Shown: in pieces, positions 18,138-26,173 of the stretch
Layout: every line of letters begins with the position of its first letter
How positions within the stretch are numbered: the first letter of the stretch is position 1
Assembly (NCBI RefSeq): GCF_022747945.1
Contig: NZ_JALDST010000001.1
Location: 3,100,001-3,164,000 of the forward strand
Direction: 5' to 3'
DNA: 64,000 nucleotides
Origin: Micromonospora sp. R77
GTDB lineage: Bacteria; Actinomycetota; Actinomycetes; Mycobacteriales; Micromonosporaceae
The notes under the pieces: model-generated
What the model saw: only the letters and a program-made list of their open reading frames with translations
Told to the model about the DNA's origin: nothing
The model's database searches: none
Position numbers and translations under genes: made by a program

Positions 18138-19475
18138 TCACCAGTTGGTGGAGCCGGCGACCGCCGGCCAGGCCACCGTGGTGGGCTTGATCAGGTAGAC
18201 GATGCCGCCGGACCCGCTGCCGGTGCCGCCGCTGGCGGTGGTCCGCCTGGTCCGCTGCCAGATCTGTTCGAACTGGTCCCGCTTGTAGACGTGCCGGACG
18301 GCGGCGTCGGTCGGCGAGGCCGGGTCGTTGGCGATCACGTCGCCGGTGGCGGTGAAGCCGATCACCGTCATCAGGTGCCCGGACGTGCCGTAGCCCGCCC
18401 CGTCCAGCTCGCTGGCCAGGAAGGACACGCTGGTCGCCACCGGGATGCCGGCCGCGATGAAGTACTCCAGCTCGGCCAGCGAGTGCAGCCGGGTCACCTT
18501 GCCCTCCAGCCCGGGGAAGGTGGCCGCGTACGCGGTGTTGAACGGCCAGTTCCCGGCGCCCTGGTACTGGTGGTCGTAGGTCATCCGGGCGGCGTGGTCG
18601 ACGGTCGGGTCGGCGTACGCGGGGTTCACCCAGGACGTGTCGGCCGGGGACGGCTTGCGGCCCCAGTACTCGACCAACATCTCCGTGGAGGTGGGCGAGC
18701 ACCAGGCCTCACCGCCACCGTCGTACTCGGGGTACTGGCCGGCGTGGATCTCCTGCGAGTAGCGCGGCACGGCCAGCTCGGTGCCCCAGGCGGTGCCGCC
18801 GGTGCTCGGGGTGACGGTGAACCGGTCCGGGACGTTCGAGCTCATCGCGCCCACCGAGCGGAGCACGGGGGAGACGGTCGACGCCGGGTCCCGGTAGAGG
18901 GTCACCCGGAGCTGGTGGGCGCGGAGCAGCGTCCCGGCGGCCGGGTTGTCGATCGCGAGGGTGTCGGTCCAGACGCTGGAGGTCTTGTCGGTCTGCTTGT
19001 CGACGCTGGTCCGTTTGATGTCGGCGTCGCCGGAGGCCCAGCGGCCCAGCACGTACCAGGGGGTCCGGGCGCCGGTGGTGTAGGTGCCCTGGACCTCGAC
19101 CTGGAGCCAGGTGCCGGCCGGTGTGTCGGCGTTCCACGAGGCGACCAGTTCGGTCGCGCCGAAGCCGACCTCGGTGAGCGGCGCGGTCCACGTCCCGTAC
19201 GCCCAGGTGCGCCGGGTGCCGGTGTGCGGGTCCCGGTAGACGGTGGTGCCGACCGGGGTGGCGAGGATGAGGCCGGCGGCGGTGGCCGTGGTGCCGGCGC
19301 CGGTGCCGGCGGACCAGCCGGTGCCGGACCAGCCCTGCCAGGTGACCTGTTCGTCGTGGGTGACGGTGACGCCGCCGGTCGCGGGGCGGCCGGCGGAGAC
19401 GGGGGCGGTGGTGCCGAGGAGGGCGAGCGCGGCGAGGCCGGCGACGGCGGTCGCGCGCAGGGATGTCTTGACCAT
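18138..19475 (-). CDS. Secreted C39-like cysteine peptidase, tandem paralogue
   Basis: 445 residues with the same architecture as the downstream copy: signal peptide (about 1-28), beta-rich N-terminal domain, and peptidase domain with C259 in EAWCSPTS, GHLMTVIGF and ANDPA. The peptidase halves are far more alike than the first 90 residues. The start at 19475 has GGAG five bases upstream; an ATG at 19499 is the alternative. Two adjacent copies imply a local duplication with divergence of the N-terminal domain. Confidence 0.82.
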   Translation of the reverse strand: MVKTSLRATAVAGLAALALLGTTAPVSAGRPATGGVTVTHDEQVTWQGWSGTGWSAGTGAGTTATAAGLILATPVGTTVYRDPHTGTRRTWAYGTWTAPLTEVGFGATELVASWNADTPAGTWLQVEVQGTYTTGARTPWYVLGRWASGDADIKRTSVDKQTDKTSSVWTDTLAIDNPAAGTLLRAHQLRVTLYRDPASTVSPVLRSVGAMSSNVPDRFTVTPSTGGTAWGTELAVPRYSQEIHAGQYPEYDGGGEAWCSPTSTEMLVEYWGRKPSPADTSWVNPAYADPTVDHAARMTYDHQYQGAGNWPFNTAYAATFPGLEGKVTRLHSLAELEYFIAAGIPVATSVSFLASELDGAGYGTSGHLMTVIGFTATGDVIANDPASPTDAAVRHVYKRDQFEQIWQRTRRTTASGGTGSGSGGIVYLIKPTTVAWPAVAGSTNW

Positions 19476-19646
19476 GGCAGCTCCACAGGAGGACGACATC
19501 GTTGCCGTTCACTGTCGCGCCTGGAAGGAAGTTTCGCCAGAGGTCAGCTCATGGAAAATCATTGCCGGGATGAGGATCCGGTCGGGATGGAGCATTGCAG
19601 CGACGAATGTTGATATGAACATGTGACGTACCCCGAGGAGGTATCC

Positions 19647-20957
19647 ATGGCCCTGCGCACCTCCCAGCTCCGCCGCCGGCTGGCGCTCGTCGCCGCCGTC
19701 GGCCTCGGCCTCGTCACCGTCGTCACCGGTCCGGCCTCCGCGCGGCCGGCACCGGACCGCACCGCCTCCGACGCCGTCGCCTACCAGGTGGTCGGCCCGC
19801 GCACCTTCGCCGACCGGGACGCGGTCGCCCGCACCGGCGCGTCGATCGACCTCGTCGAGGACGGCCGGCTGTACGTCTCGGCCACCCGCGCCGAGGCGGC
19901 GGCGATCAGCCGGCTCGGTTTCCGGCTGGAACGCGACGCCGCCCCCGCCCCCTCCGGCCAGGTCGGCACGTACGCCTTCCCGCCGGCCGACTCCAACTAC
20001 CACGACTACGCCGAGTTGACCGCCGTGGTGGACCAGGTGGTCGCCGCCCACCCGACCATCGCGCGGAAGACCAGCATCGGCCGCTCCTACGAGGGCCGGG
20101 ACCTGATGGCGGTGAAGATCTCCGACAACGTCGGCGCCGACGAGAACGAGCCGGAGATCCTCTTCAACGCCCAGCAGCACGCCCGTGAGCACCTGACCGT
20201 CGAGATGGCGATCTATCTGCTCAACCTCTTCACCGGCAGCTACGGCACCGACTCCCGGATCACCAACATCGTCAACTCGCGGGAGATCTGGATCGTCCCC
20301 ACCCTCAACCCGGACGGCAGCGAGTACGACATCGCCACCGGGTCGTACCGGTCCTGGAGGAAGAACCGGCAGCCCAACAGCGGCTCCTCGTACGTCGGCA
20401 CCGACCTGAACCGGAACTGGGGCTACCAGTGGGGCTGCTGCGGCGGCTCGTCCGGCTCGACCTCGTCGCTGACCTACCGGGGTCCGTCCGCCTTCTCCGC
20501 CCCGGAGACCCAGGCGTTGCGCAACTTCGTCAACAGCCGGGTGGTCGGCGGGGTGCAGCAGATCAAGGCCAACATCGACTTCCACACCTACTCGCAGCTG
20601 GTGCTCTGGCCGTACGGCTACACCACCGCGAACACCGCCACCGGGATGAACGCCGACCAGTACAACACCTTCGCCACCATCGGTCAGCAGATGGCGAGCA
20701 GCAACGGCTACACCCCGGAACAGTCCAGCGACCTCTACATCGCCGACGGCACCAGCATCGACTGGATGTGGTACGCCCACAAGATCTGGGCGTACACCTT
20801 CGAGATGTATCCCGGGTCGTCCTCCGGCGGCGGCTTCTACCCGCCCGACGAGGTGATCCCGACGCAGACCGCCCGCAACAAGGAGGCCGTCCTGCTGCTC
20901 TCCGAGTACGCCGACTGCCCGTACCGGGCGATCGGCAAGCAGAGCACCTACTGCTGA
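19647..20957 (+). CDS. Secreted M14 zinc carboxypeptidase
   Basis: 436 residues. A signal peptide (about 1-33, ASA-RP) and a propeptide-like region precede the peptidase domain from about 115. Zinc ligands are H178 and E181 (HAREH) and H313 (DFHTYSQL). The general-base Glu is E386 in FEMYPG. This set is complete for a carboxypeptidase A/T-type enzyme that trims C-terminal residues outside the cell. ATG 19647 follows GAGGAGG. The gene is divergent from the C39 pair, so three exopeptidase or endopeptidase genes lie together. Confidence 0.9.
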   Translation: MALRTSQLRRRLALVAAVGLGLVTVVTGPASARPAPDRTASDAVAYQVVGPRTFADRDAVARTGASIDLVEDGRLYVSATRAEAAAISRLGFRLERDAAPAPSGQVGTYAFPPADSNYHDYAELTAVVDQVVAAHPTIARKTSIGRSYEGRDLMAVKISDNVGADENEPEILFNAQQHAREHLTVEMAIYLLNLFTGSYGTDSRITNIVNSREIWIVPTLNPDGSEYDIATGSYRSWRKNRQPNSGSSYVGTDLNRNWGYQWGCCGGSSGSTSSLTYRGPSAFSAPETQALRNFVNSRVVGGVQQIKANIDFHTYSQLVLWPYGYTTANTATGMNADQYNTFATIGQQMASSNGYTPEQSSDLYIADGTSIDWMWYAHKIWAYTFEMYPGSSSGGGFYPPDEVIPTQTARNKEAVLLLSEYADCPYRAIGKQSTYC

Positions 20958-20974
20958 CCCAGAGTCCTGATTCC

Positions 20975-21016
20975 GGGTGGGGCCCCGAACCAACCCCCGT
21001 CGTAGGGGCCCCACCC
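20975..21016. terminator. Hairpin after the carboxypeptidase gene
   Basis: A 12-bp perfect stem (GGGTGGGGCCCC with its complement) with an 18-base loop, 18 bases after the stop. It separates the peptidase gene from the riboswitch promoter. Confidence 0.55.
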
Positions 21017-21054
21017 ACCCCCTCCCGTCCGGACGATCTCCGCTGGTCGTGCGC

Positions 21055-21060
21055 TACCGT
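21055..21060 (+). promoter_or_regulatory. Candidate -10 box of the btu operon
   Basis: TACCGT ends just before the conserved cobalamin riboswitch core, placing transcription start near 21067. Confidence 0.4.
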
Positions 21061-21215
21061 GGCACCGACCAACCCGCAGCGAAGCCGGTGCGAAACCGGC
21101 GCTGTCCCGCAACTGTGATGCCCCCGCACGGCGTCGGCTCCGGCCGACGCCGACGTGTGTGGGGACGAGCCAGGTCGCCTGCGGCTGGTCGCGACACGCG
21201 CCTTCGAGGAAGGGC
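21061..21215 (+). ncRNA. Cobalamin riboswitch
   Basis: The conserved core AAGCCGGTGCGAAACCGGCG, followed by CTGTCCCGCAACTGTGA, is the diagnostic adenosylcobalamin riboswitch segment. It is completed downstream by GACGAGCCAGGTCGCCTGC (21164-21182). A GC-rich hairpin (about 21193-21220) lies between the aptamer and the ribosome-binding site of the first gene. By family knowledge, cobalamin binding should shut off the importer encoded downstream. Confidence 0.9.
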
Positions 21216-21287
21216 GCCTCGCGGACGGGCACGCGGAGGCGGTCCCTGTCGGCGAAGCACCACGCTCCTCGACCGACAGGAGGACCC

Positions 21288-22226
21288 ATGTCCAGACGTA
21301 CCCCCCGGCTCTTCGCCGCGACCCTCGCGGTGGCCGCGCTGGCCCTCGGCGCCTGCGCCGAGAAGACCTCGACCGACACCCCCGCCGCCGGCGGCAGCTC
21401 GGCGGCCGCCGCCTTCCCGGTCACCGTCGGCAAGCTGACCCTGGACAAGCGCCCCGAGAAGATCGTCTCGCTGTCGCCGACGGCGACCGAGATGCTCTTC
21501 GCCATCGGCGCCGGCAAGCAGGTCACCGCCGTCGACGACCAGTCGAACTACCCGGCCGACGCGCCGAAGAGCGACCTGTCCGGCTTCCAGCCGAACGCCG
21601 AGGCGATCGCCGGCAAGAGCCCCGACCTGGTGGTGCTCTCCAACGACACCAACAAGATCGTCGACCAGCTCACCACGCTGAAGATCCCGGTGCTGCTCAC
21701 CCCGGCGGCGGCCACCCTCGACGACAGCTACCGGCAGATCACCGACCTGGGCGCGCTCACCGGCCACCCCACCGAGGCGGCCGACGTCACGAAGAAGATG
21801 AAGGACGACATCGCCGCGCTGACCAAGGACCTGCCGCAGCGGGCGAAGAAGCTGACCTACTACCACGAGCTGGGCCCGGAGCTGTACAGCGCGACCAGCA
21901 AGACCTTCATCGGCTCGATCTACGCCCTCGCCGGGCTGGAGAACATCGCCGACGCCTCCGACGCGGACGGGAAGAACGGCGGCTACCCGCAGCTCTCCCA
22001 GGAGGTCATCGTCAAGGCCAACCCGGACTTCGTCTTCCTGGCCGACACCAAGTGCTGCAAGCAGACCCCCGACACGGTCAAGGCGCGCAGCGGCTGGGCC
22101 GGCGTCACCGCGGTGAAGAACAACCAGGTCGTCGCCCTCGACGACGACGTCGCCTCGCGCTGGGGCCCCCGCGTCGTCGACCTGCTCAAGGCGATCGTCG
22201 ACGCCACCGCCAAGGTGCCCGCGTGA
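21288..22226 (+). CDS. btuF: Cobalamin-binding lipoprotein of an ABC importer
   Basis: 312 residues of the BtuF/FecB substrate-binding family. It has a lipoprotein signal with lipobox LGAC (acylated C23), the domain opening PEKIVSLSPTATEMLFAIGAG, and a long linking helix. ATG 21288 follows AGGAGG. The family also contains iron-siderophore binders, but the riboswitch in its leader makes cobalamin or a corrinoid the likely ligand. First gene of btuFCD. Confidence 0.87.
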   Translation: MSRRTPRLFAATLAVAALALGACAEKTSTDTPAAGGSSAAAAFPVTVGKLTLDKRPEKIVSLSPTATEMLFAIGAGKQVTAVDDQSNYPADAPKSDLSGFQPNAEAIAGKSPDLVVLSNDTNKIVDQLTTLKIPVLLTPAAATLDDSYRQITDLGALTGHPTEAADVTKKMKDDIAALTKDLPQRAKKLTYYHELGPELYSATSKTFIGSIYALAGLENIADASDADGKNGGYPQLSQEVIVKANPDFVFLADTKCCKQTPDTVKARSGWAGVTAVKNNQVVALDDDVASRWGPRVVDLLKAIVDATAKVPA

Positions 22227-22233
22227 CCCGTCG

Positions 22234-23328
22234 ATGACGGTCCGACCACCCGCCGCCCGGTCGGCCGGGACGCTGACCGCGTCCCGGCCGGCCGGGCTGC
22301 GCAAACGCTGGCTGACCGCCGGCATCGTCGCCGTGTTCGTCGCGCTCGTCGCCGGGGTGTCCCTCGGGCCGGTCAGCCTGCCGCCCGGCAGCGTCGCCGC
22401 CGAACTGCTCAACCTGCTGCCCGGGGTGCACCTGGACAGCGGGCTCACCGAACGCGAGATCGCCATCGTCACCGAGCTGCGGCTGCCCCGGGTGGTGCTC
22501 GGCCTGCTCGTCGGCGGGCTGCTCGCCCTGGCCGGCGGCTGCTACCAGGGCGTGTTCCGCAACCCGCTGGCCGACCCGTACCTGCTGGGGGTGGCGGCCG
22601 GCGCGGGGCTCGCGGTGACCGCGGTGATCGCGCTGGGTGCCGGGGTGGGCGGGGCGCTGAGCGGACTGCCGGTCACCATTCCCCTCGCCGGGTTCGTCGG
22701 CTCGCTCGGGGCGGTCGCCATGACCTACCTGCTCGGCGCGGCCGGTGGACGGGACCGGTCACCCGCGACGCTGATCCTGGCCGGGGTGGCGGTGTCGGCG
22801 TTCCTCTCCGCCGGGCAGACCTACCTGCTGCAACGGCACTCCGACAGCATCCAGCAGGTCTATTCCTGGCTGCTCGGCCGGCTCGCCACCGCCGGCTGGG
22901 CCGACGTCCGGCTGGTCCTGCCGTACTTCGTGGTCACCGCGATCGTGGTGCTGCTGCACCGGCGGGAACTCGACGTGCTCTCCGTCGGCGACGACGAGGC
23001 CACCAGCCTCGGCCTGCACCCGCAGCGCTCCCGCTACCTGCTGGTCGCCGCCGCCTCGCTGGGCACCGCCGCCGCCGTCTCCGCCTCCGGCCTGATCGGC
23101 TTCGTCGGGATCATCGTGCCGCACACCGTACGGCTGCTCGCTGGCTCCAGCTACCGGGTGATCCTGCCGCTGTCGATGCTCTTCGGGGCGGCGTTCCTGG
23201 CGCTGACCGACGTGGTGGCCCGGACCGTCGCCGCCCCGGCCGAGATCCCGATCGGGGTGGTCACCGCGCTGCTCGGCGGCCCGTTCTTCGTACTGGTCCT
23301 GCGGACCGCCCGGCGGGTGCTGACGTGA
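22234..23328 (+). CDS. btuC: FecCD/BtuC-type permease
   Basis: 364 residues with about ten membrane helices. It carries family landmarks RLPRVVLGLLVGG, GCYQGVFRNPLADPYLLGV, LLGRL, ASGLIGFVGIIVPH and the C-terminal EIPIGVVTALLGGPFF. It forms the membrane channel of the importer. It begins seven bases after the binding protein and its stop overlaps the ATPase start. Confidence 0.92.
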   Translation: MTVRPPAARSAGTLTASRPAGLRKRWLTAGIVAVFVALVAGVSLGPVSLPPGSVAAELLNLLPGVHLDSGLTEREIAIVTELRLPRVVLGLLVGGLLALAGGCYQGVFRNPLADPYLLGVAAGAGLAVTAVIALGAGVGGALSGLPVTIPLAGFVGSLGAVAMTYLLGAAGGRDRSPATLILAGVAVSAFLSAGQTYLLQRHSDSIQQVYSWLLGRLATAGWADVRLVLPYFVVTAIVVLLHRRELDVLSVGDDEATSLGLHPQRSRYLLVAAASLGTAAAVSASGLIGFVGIIVPHTVRLLAGSSYRVILPLSMLFGAAFLALTDVVARTVAAPAEIPIGVVTALLGGPFFVLVLRTARRVLT

Positions 23329-24128
23329 GGGCCCGGCCGCCCGGCCCCGCCGACCCGCCGGCCGTCCAGGTGCGTGACCTGCACGTGCGGCTGGGCGACG
23401 CGCCGATCCTGGCCGGCGTCGACCTGAGCGTGGCGGCCGGCGAGTGGGTCACCGTGATCGGCCCGAACGGCGCCGGCAAGTCGACCCTGCTGCGCGCCGT
23501 CGGCGGCCTGCTGCCCGCCCGGGGCGCGGTCGACCTCTTCGGTACGCCGCTGACCGCGCTGCGCCGCCGCGACCGGGCCCAGGTGGTCGCCACCGTCGCC
23601 CAGTCCCCGGTGGTGCCGGCCGGCATGCCGGTCCTCGACTACGTGCTGCTGGGCCGGACCCCGTACATCCCGCCGCTGGGGCGGGAGTCGGCCGCCGACC
23701 TGGCCGCCGTGCACGAGGTGCTGGACCGCCTCGACCTCGCCGCGTTCGGCCACCGGGAGCTGGCCACCCTCTCCGGCGGGGAACGGCAGCGGGTCTTCCT
23801 GGCCCGGGCGCTGGCGCAGGGTGCCACCCTGCTGCTGCTGGACGAGCCGACCAGCGCGCTGGACATCGGCCACCAGCAGGAGGTGCTGGAGCTGGTCGAC
23901 CAGCTGCGCCGCGAGCACGGCCTGACCGTGCTCGCCACCATGCACGACCTCTCCGTCGCCGGTGAGTACGCCGACCGGATGGTGCTGCTCGCCGACGGCC
24001 GGGTCGCCGCCGCCGGCCCGCCCCACGAGGTGCTCACCGAAGAGCTCCTGGCCAAGCACTACCGCGCCCACCTGCGGGTCATCCCCGGCGACCACGGGCC
24101 CCTCGTCGTCCCCATCCGCCCGAGGTGA
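23325..24128 (+). CDS. btuD: ABC transporter ATPase, BtuD/FecE type
   Basis: 267 residues with Walker A GPNGAGKS (46-53), signature LSGGE, Walker B LLLLDEP and the switch histidine in ATMHD. GTG 23325 overlaps the permease TGA by four bases. It powers corrinoid uptake with the two upstream products. The operon ends in a tandem short repeat. Confidence 0.92.
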   Translation: MRARPPGPADPPAVQVRDLHVRLGDAPILAGVDLSVAAGEWVTVIGPNGAGKSTLLRAVGGLLPARGAVDLFGTPLTALRRRDRAQVVATVAQSPVVPAGMPVLDYVLLGRTPYIPPLGRESAADLAAVHEVLDRLDLAAFGHRELATLSGGERQRVFLARALAQGATLLLLDEPTSALDIGHQQEVLELVDQLRREHGLTVLATMHDLSVAGEYADRMVLLADGRVAAAGPPHEVLTEELLAKHYRAHLRVIPGDHGPLVVPIRPR

Positions 24129-24129
24129 A

Positions 24130-24184
24130 AGGAGGGGCCCCCTGTTAACGCCTCCGGTATAGGAGGGGCCCTCTGTTAACACCT
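24130..24184. repeat. Two 24-bp direct repeats between convergent genes
   Basis: Copies at 24130-24153 and 24161-24184 share AGGAGGGGCCC then CTGTTAAC and differ at two positions (22 of 24 identical), with a 31-bp period. Each unit contains the small palindromes GGGGCCCC or GGGCCC and GTTAAC. They lie between the ends of btuD and the VOC gene. Dispersed-repeat origin or a role in termination is possible. Confidence 0.7.
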
Positions 24185-24201
24185 CGGGCGGCATCGTGCG
24201 G

Positions 24202-24960
24202 TCAGGCCAGGGCGGTGACGGAGAAGAGGGCGCCCTGCGGGTCGCGGAGGGCGGCGGTGCGGCCGGCCGGGTTGTCGTACGGCGGGACGAGGATGGTGCC
24301 GCCCAGCTCGGCGGCGCGGGCGGCGGTCGCGTCGGCGTCCTCGACCGCGAAATAGACCGTCCAGTACGCCCGCAGGTCGGCCGGCAGCTCCGCCAGTGGC
24401 GGCGTCATGCCGGCGACGATCCGGGCCCCGCACCGCCAACCGGTGTAGGTGACCGGCCCGAGCGGCTGGTCCTCCGCCTGCCAGCCGAAGACCAGCGCAT
24501 AGAACTCCTTCGCCCCCTCCGGGTCCGGGCTGACCAGCTCGGTCCAGCAGATCGAGCCGGGCGCGTTGAACAGCTCGGCGCCGCGCATCGCCATCGGCTG
24601 CCAGACGCTGAACGCGGCACCCGCCGGGTCGGCCAGCACCGCCATCCGGCCCTGGTCGAGCACGTCGAACGGGGCCACCACCACCTGCCCACCGGCCGCC
24701 TCGACCCGGGTGGCGACCAGGTCGGCGTCGTCGGCGGCCACGTACGTCGACCAGATCGGCACCTGGTCCCGGGTGGCCGGCGGTCCGGCCCCGGCGACCG
24801 ACCTGCCGTCCTTCAGGAAGACGGTGTAGCCGCCCGCCTCCGGCTGCGGGGAGACCCGGCCGGTCCAGCCGAAGAGCTGCGGATAGAACCGCTTCGCGTC
24901 CTCCAGGCCGGGCGTGGCCAGGTCGGCCCAGCAGGGCGTGCCGGGCTCGACGGTACGCAC
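24202..24960 (-). CDS. Two-domain VOC (glyoxalase-fold) protein
   Basis: 252 residues formed by two vicinal-oxygen-chelate domains. The first starts at CWADLATPGLEDAKRFY and the second at CWTELVSPDPEGAKEFY, each followed by a (L/V)FGW. Internal duplication is clear. Relatives are annotated as glyoxalase/bleomycin-resistance-like or as antibiotic-biosynthesis hydroxylase-like proteins, but the metal ligands and ligand cannot be read with confidence. GTG 24960 has GAGAGGGG five bases upstream. Confidence 0.8.
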   Translation of the reverse strand: MRTVEPGTPCWADLATPGLEDAKRFYPQLFGWTGRVSPQPEAGGYTVFLKDGRSVAGAGPPATRDQVPIWSTYVAADDADLVATRVEAAGGQVVVAPFDVLDQGRMAVLADPAGAAFSVWQPMAMRGAELFNAPGSICWTELVSPDPEGAKEFYALVFGWQAEDQPLGPVTYTGWRCGARIVAGMTPPLAELPADLRAYWTVYFAVEDADATAARAAELGGTILVPPYDNPAGRTAALRDPQGALFSVTALA

Positions 24961-25109
24961 GCGGACCCCTCTCGCCGGTGGCACGCCCCGCTGGCACGCC
25001 CTGTCGGCATCGTGGCACCGTCCCGTGGTCCACCGGGCCGGAATCGGACAGATCGTCAGGGGACACCGCATCCCCGCCGGCAGCGGTATCGGCCTGCGCC
25101 GATCTCCGG

Positions 25110-25115
25110 TAGGTT
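25110..25115 (+). promoter_or_regulatory. -10 box of a probable leaderless promoter
   Basis: TAGGTT, six bases before ATG 25122, without a ribosome-binding site. Confidence 0.45.
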
Positions 25116-25121
25116 CCGCCC

Positions 25122-26169
25122 ATGCGGATGCGTGCGCTCACCTCCCTCGTCCTGGCCGCCGCCGTCGTCGTCACCGGGTCCGGGGCCGCCTGGCGGCCGG
25201 CGCCCCGCTGGCAGCTCACCGACACCGGGGTCACCGCCCGGCTGCGCGGGCTCGCCCCGGTCGACGGCCGGGTGGCGTGGGCCAGCGGCAGCGACTCCAC
25301 CGTGCTGCGTACCGTCGACGGTGGACGGCACTGGGCGCGGGTCGGACCGACCACGGACGTACCGCTGCAGTTCCGCGACATCGAGGCGTTCGACGCGCGC
25401 CGGGCGGTGGTGCTGTCGATCGGGCCGGGCGGCGAGTCCCGGGTCTACCGCACCGACGACGCCGGGGGCACCTGGACGGAGACGTTCCGCAACAGCGACG
25501 ACGCCGCCTTCTACGACTGCCTGACCTTCTTCGACGACCGGCACGGGCTGGCCCTGTCGGACCCGGTGGACGGTCGGTTCCGGCTGGTCTCCACCGCCGA
25601 CGGCGGCCGGTCGTGGTCGGTGCTGCCGACCGACGGCATGCCGGCGGCGCTCCCCGGCGAGTTCGCCTTCGCCGCCAGCGGCACCTGCCTGGTGACCGCC
25701 GACCACGGCCCGGACCGGGCCTGGTTCGCCACCGGCGGCGGGGCGACCGCGCGGGTGTTCCGCACCGCCGACCGGGGGCTGACCTGGCAGGTCACCGACA
25801 CCCCGGTGCCGGGCGGCCCGTCCGCCGGCATCTACTCGCTGGCGTTCCGGGATCCCCGGCACGGCGTCGCGCTGGGCGGTGACTTCGCCGCCCCGAGCAG
25901 CGCCGGACGGCGCGGCCCGCACCGGCGACGGTGGTCGCACCTGGACGGTCGCCGACGCCCAGCCCGGCGAGTACCGCTCCGGCGCCGCCTGGGTGCACGG
26001 TGACACCGCGCTGGCGGTGGGGCCGACCGGCAGCGACGTGAGCCGGGACGGCGGCCGCACCTGGCAGCGCTTCGACACCGGCAGCTTCGACGCGGTGGAG
26101 TGCACCCCGACGGGCGCCTGCTGGGCGTCGGGCGAGCAGGGCCGGGTGGCCCGGCTGGCCTGGCGCTGA
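25122..26169 (+). CDS. Exported BNR-repeat (Ycf48-like) beta-propeller, apparent frameshift near 25900
   Basis: The product has a signal peptide (about 1-23) and repeated propeller blades with Asp-box-like turns (TVDGGRHW, TDDAGGTW, TADGGRSW, TADRGLTW, TGDGGRTW, SRDGGRTW). It resembles Ycf48/HCF136-type and BNR-repeat proteins, not an enzyme with a known active site. The frame changes near 25900: FAAPSS in the first frame continues as PDGAARTGDGG in the second, so one base appears to be extra. Removing it gives 348 residues. The gene ends five bases from the helicase gene on the other strand. Confidence 0.75.
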
Positions 26170-26173
26170 CGGC

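Noticed and set aside
21159..21287. Earlier start for the cobalamin-binding protein
   Set aside because: It would lie inside the riboswitch and place residues before the lipoprotein signal peptide. ATG 21288 has an ideal ribosome-binding site.
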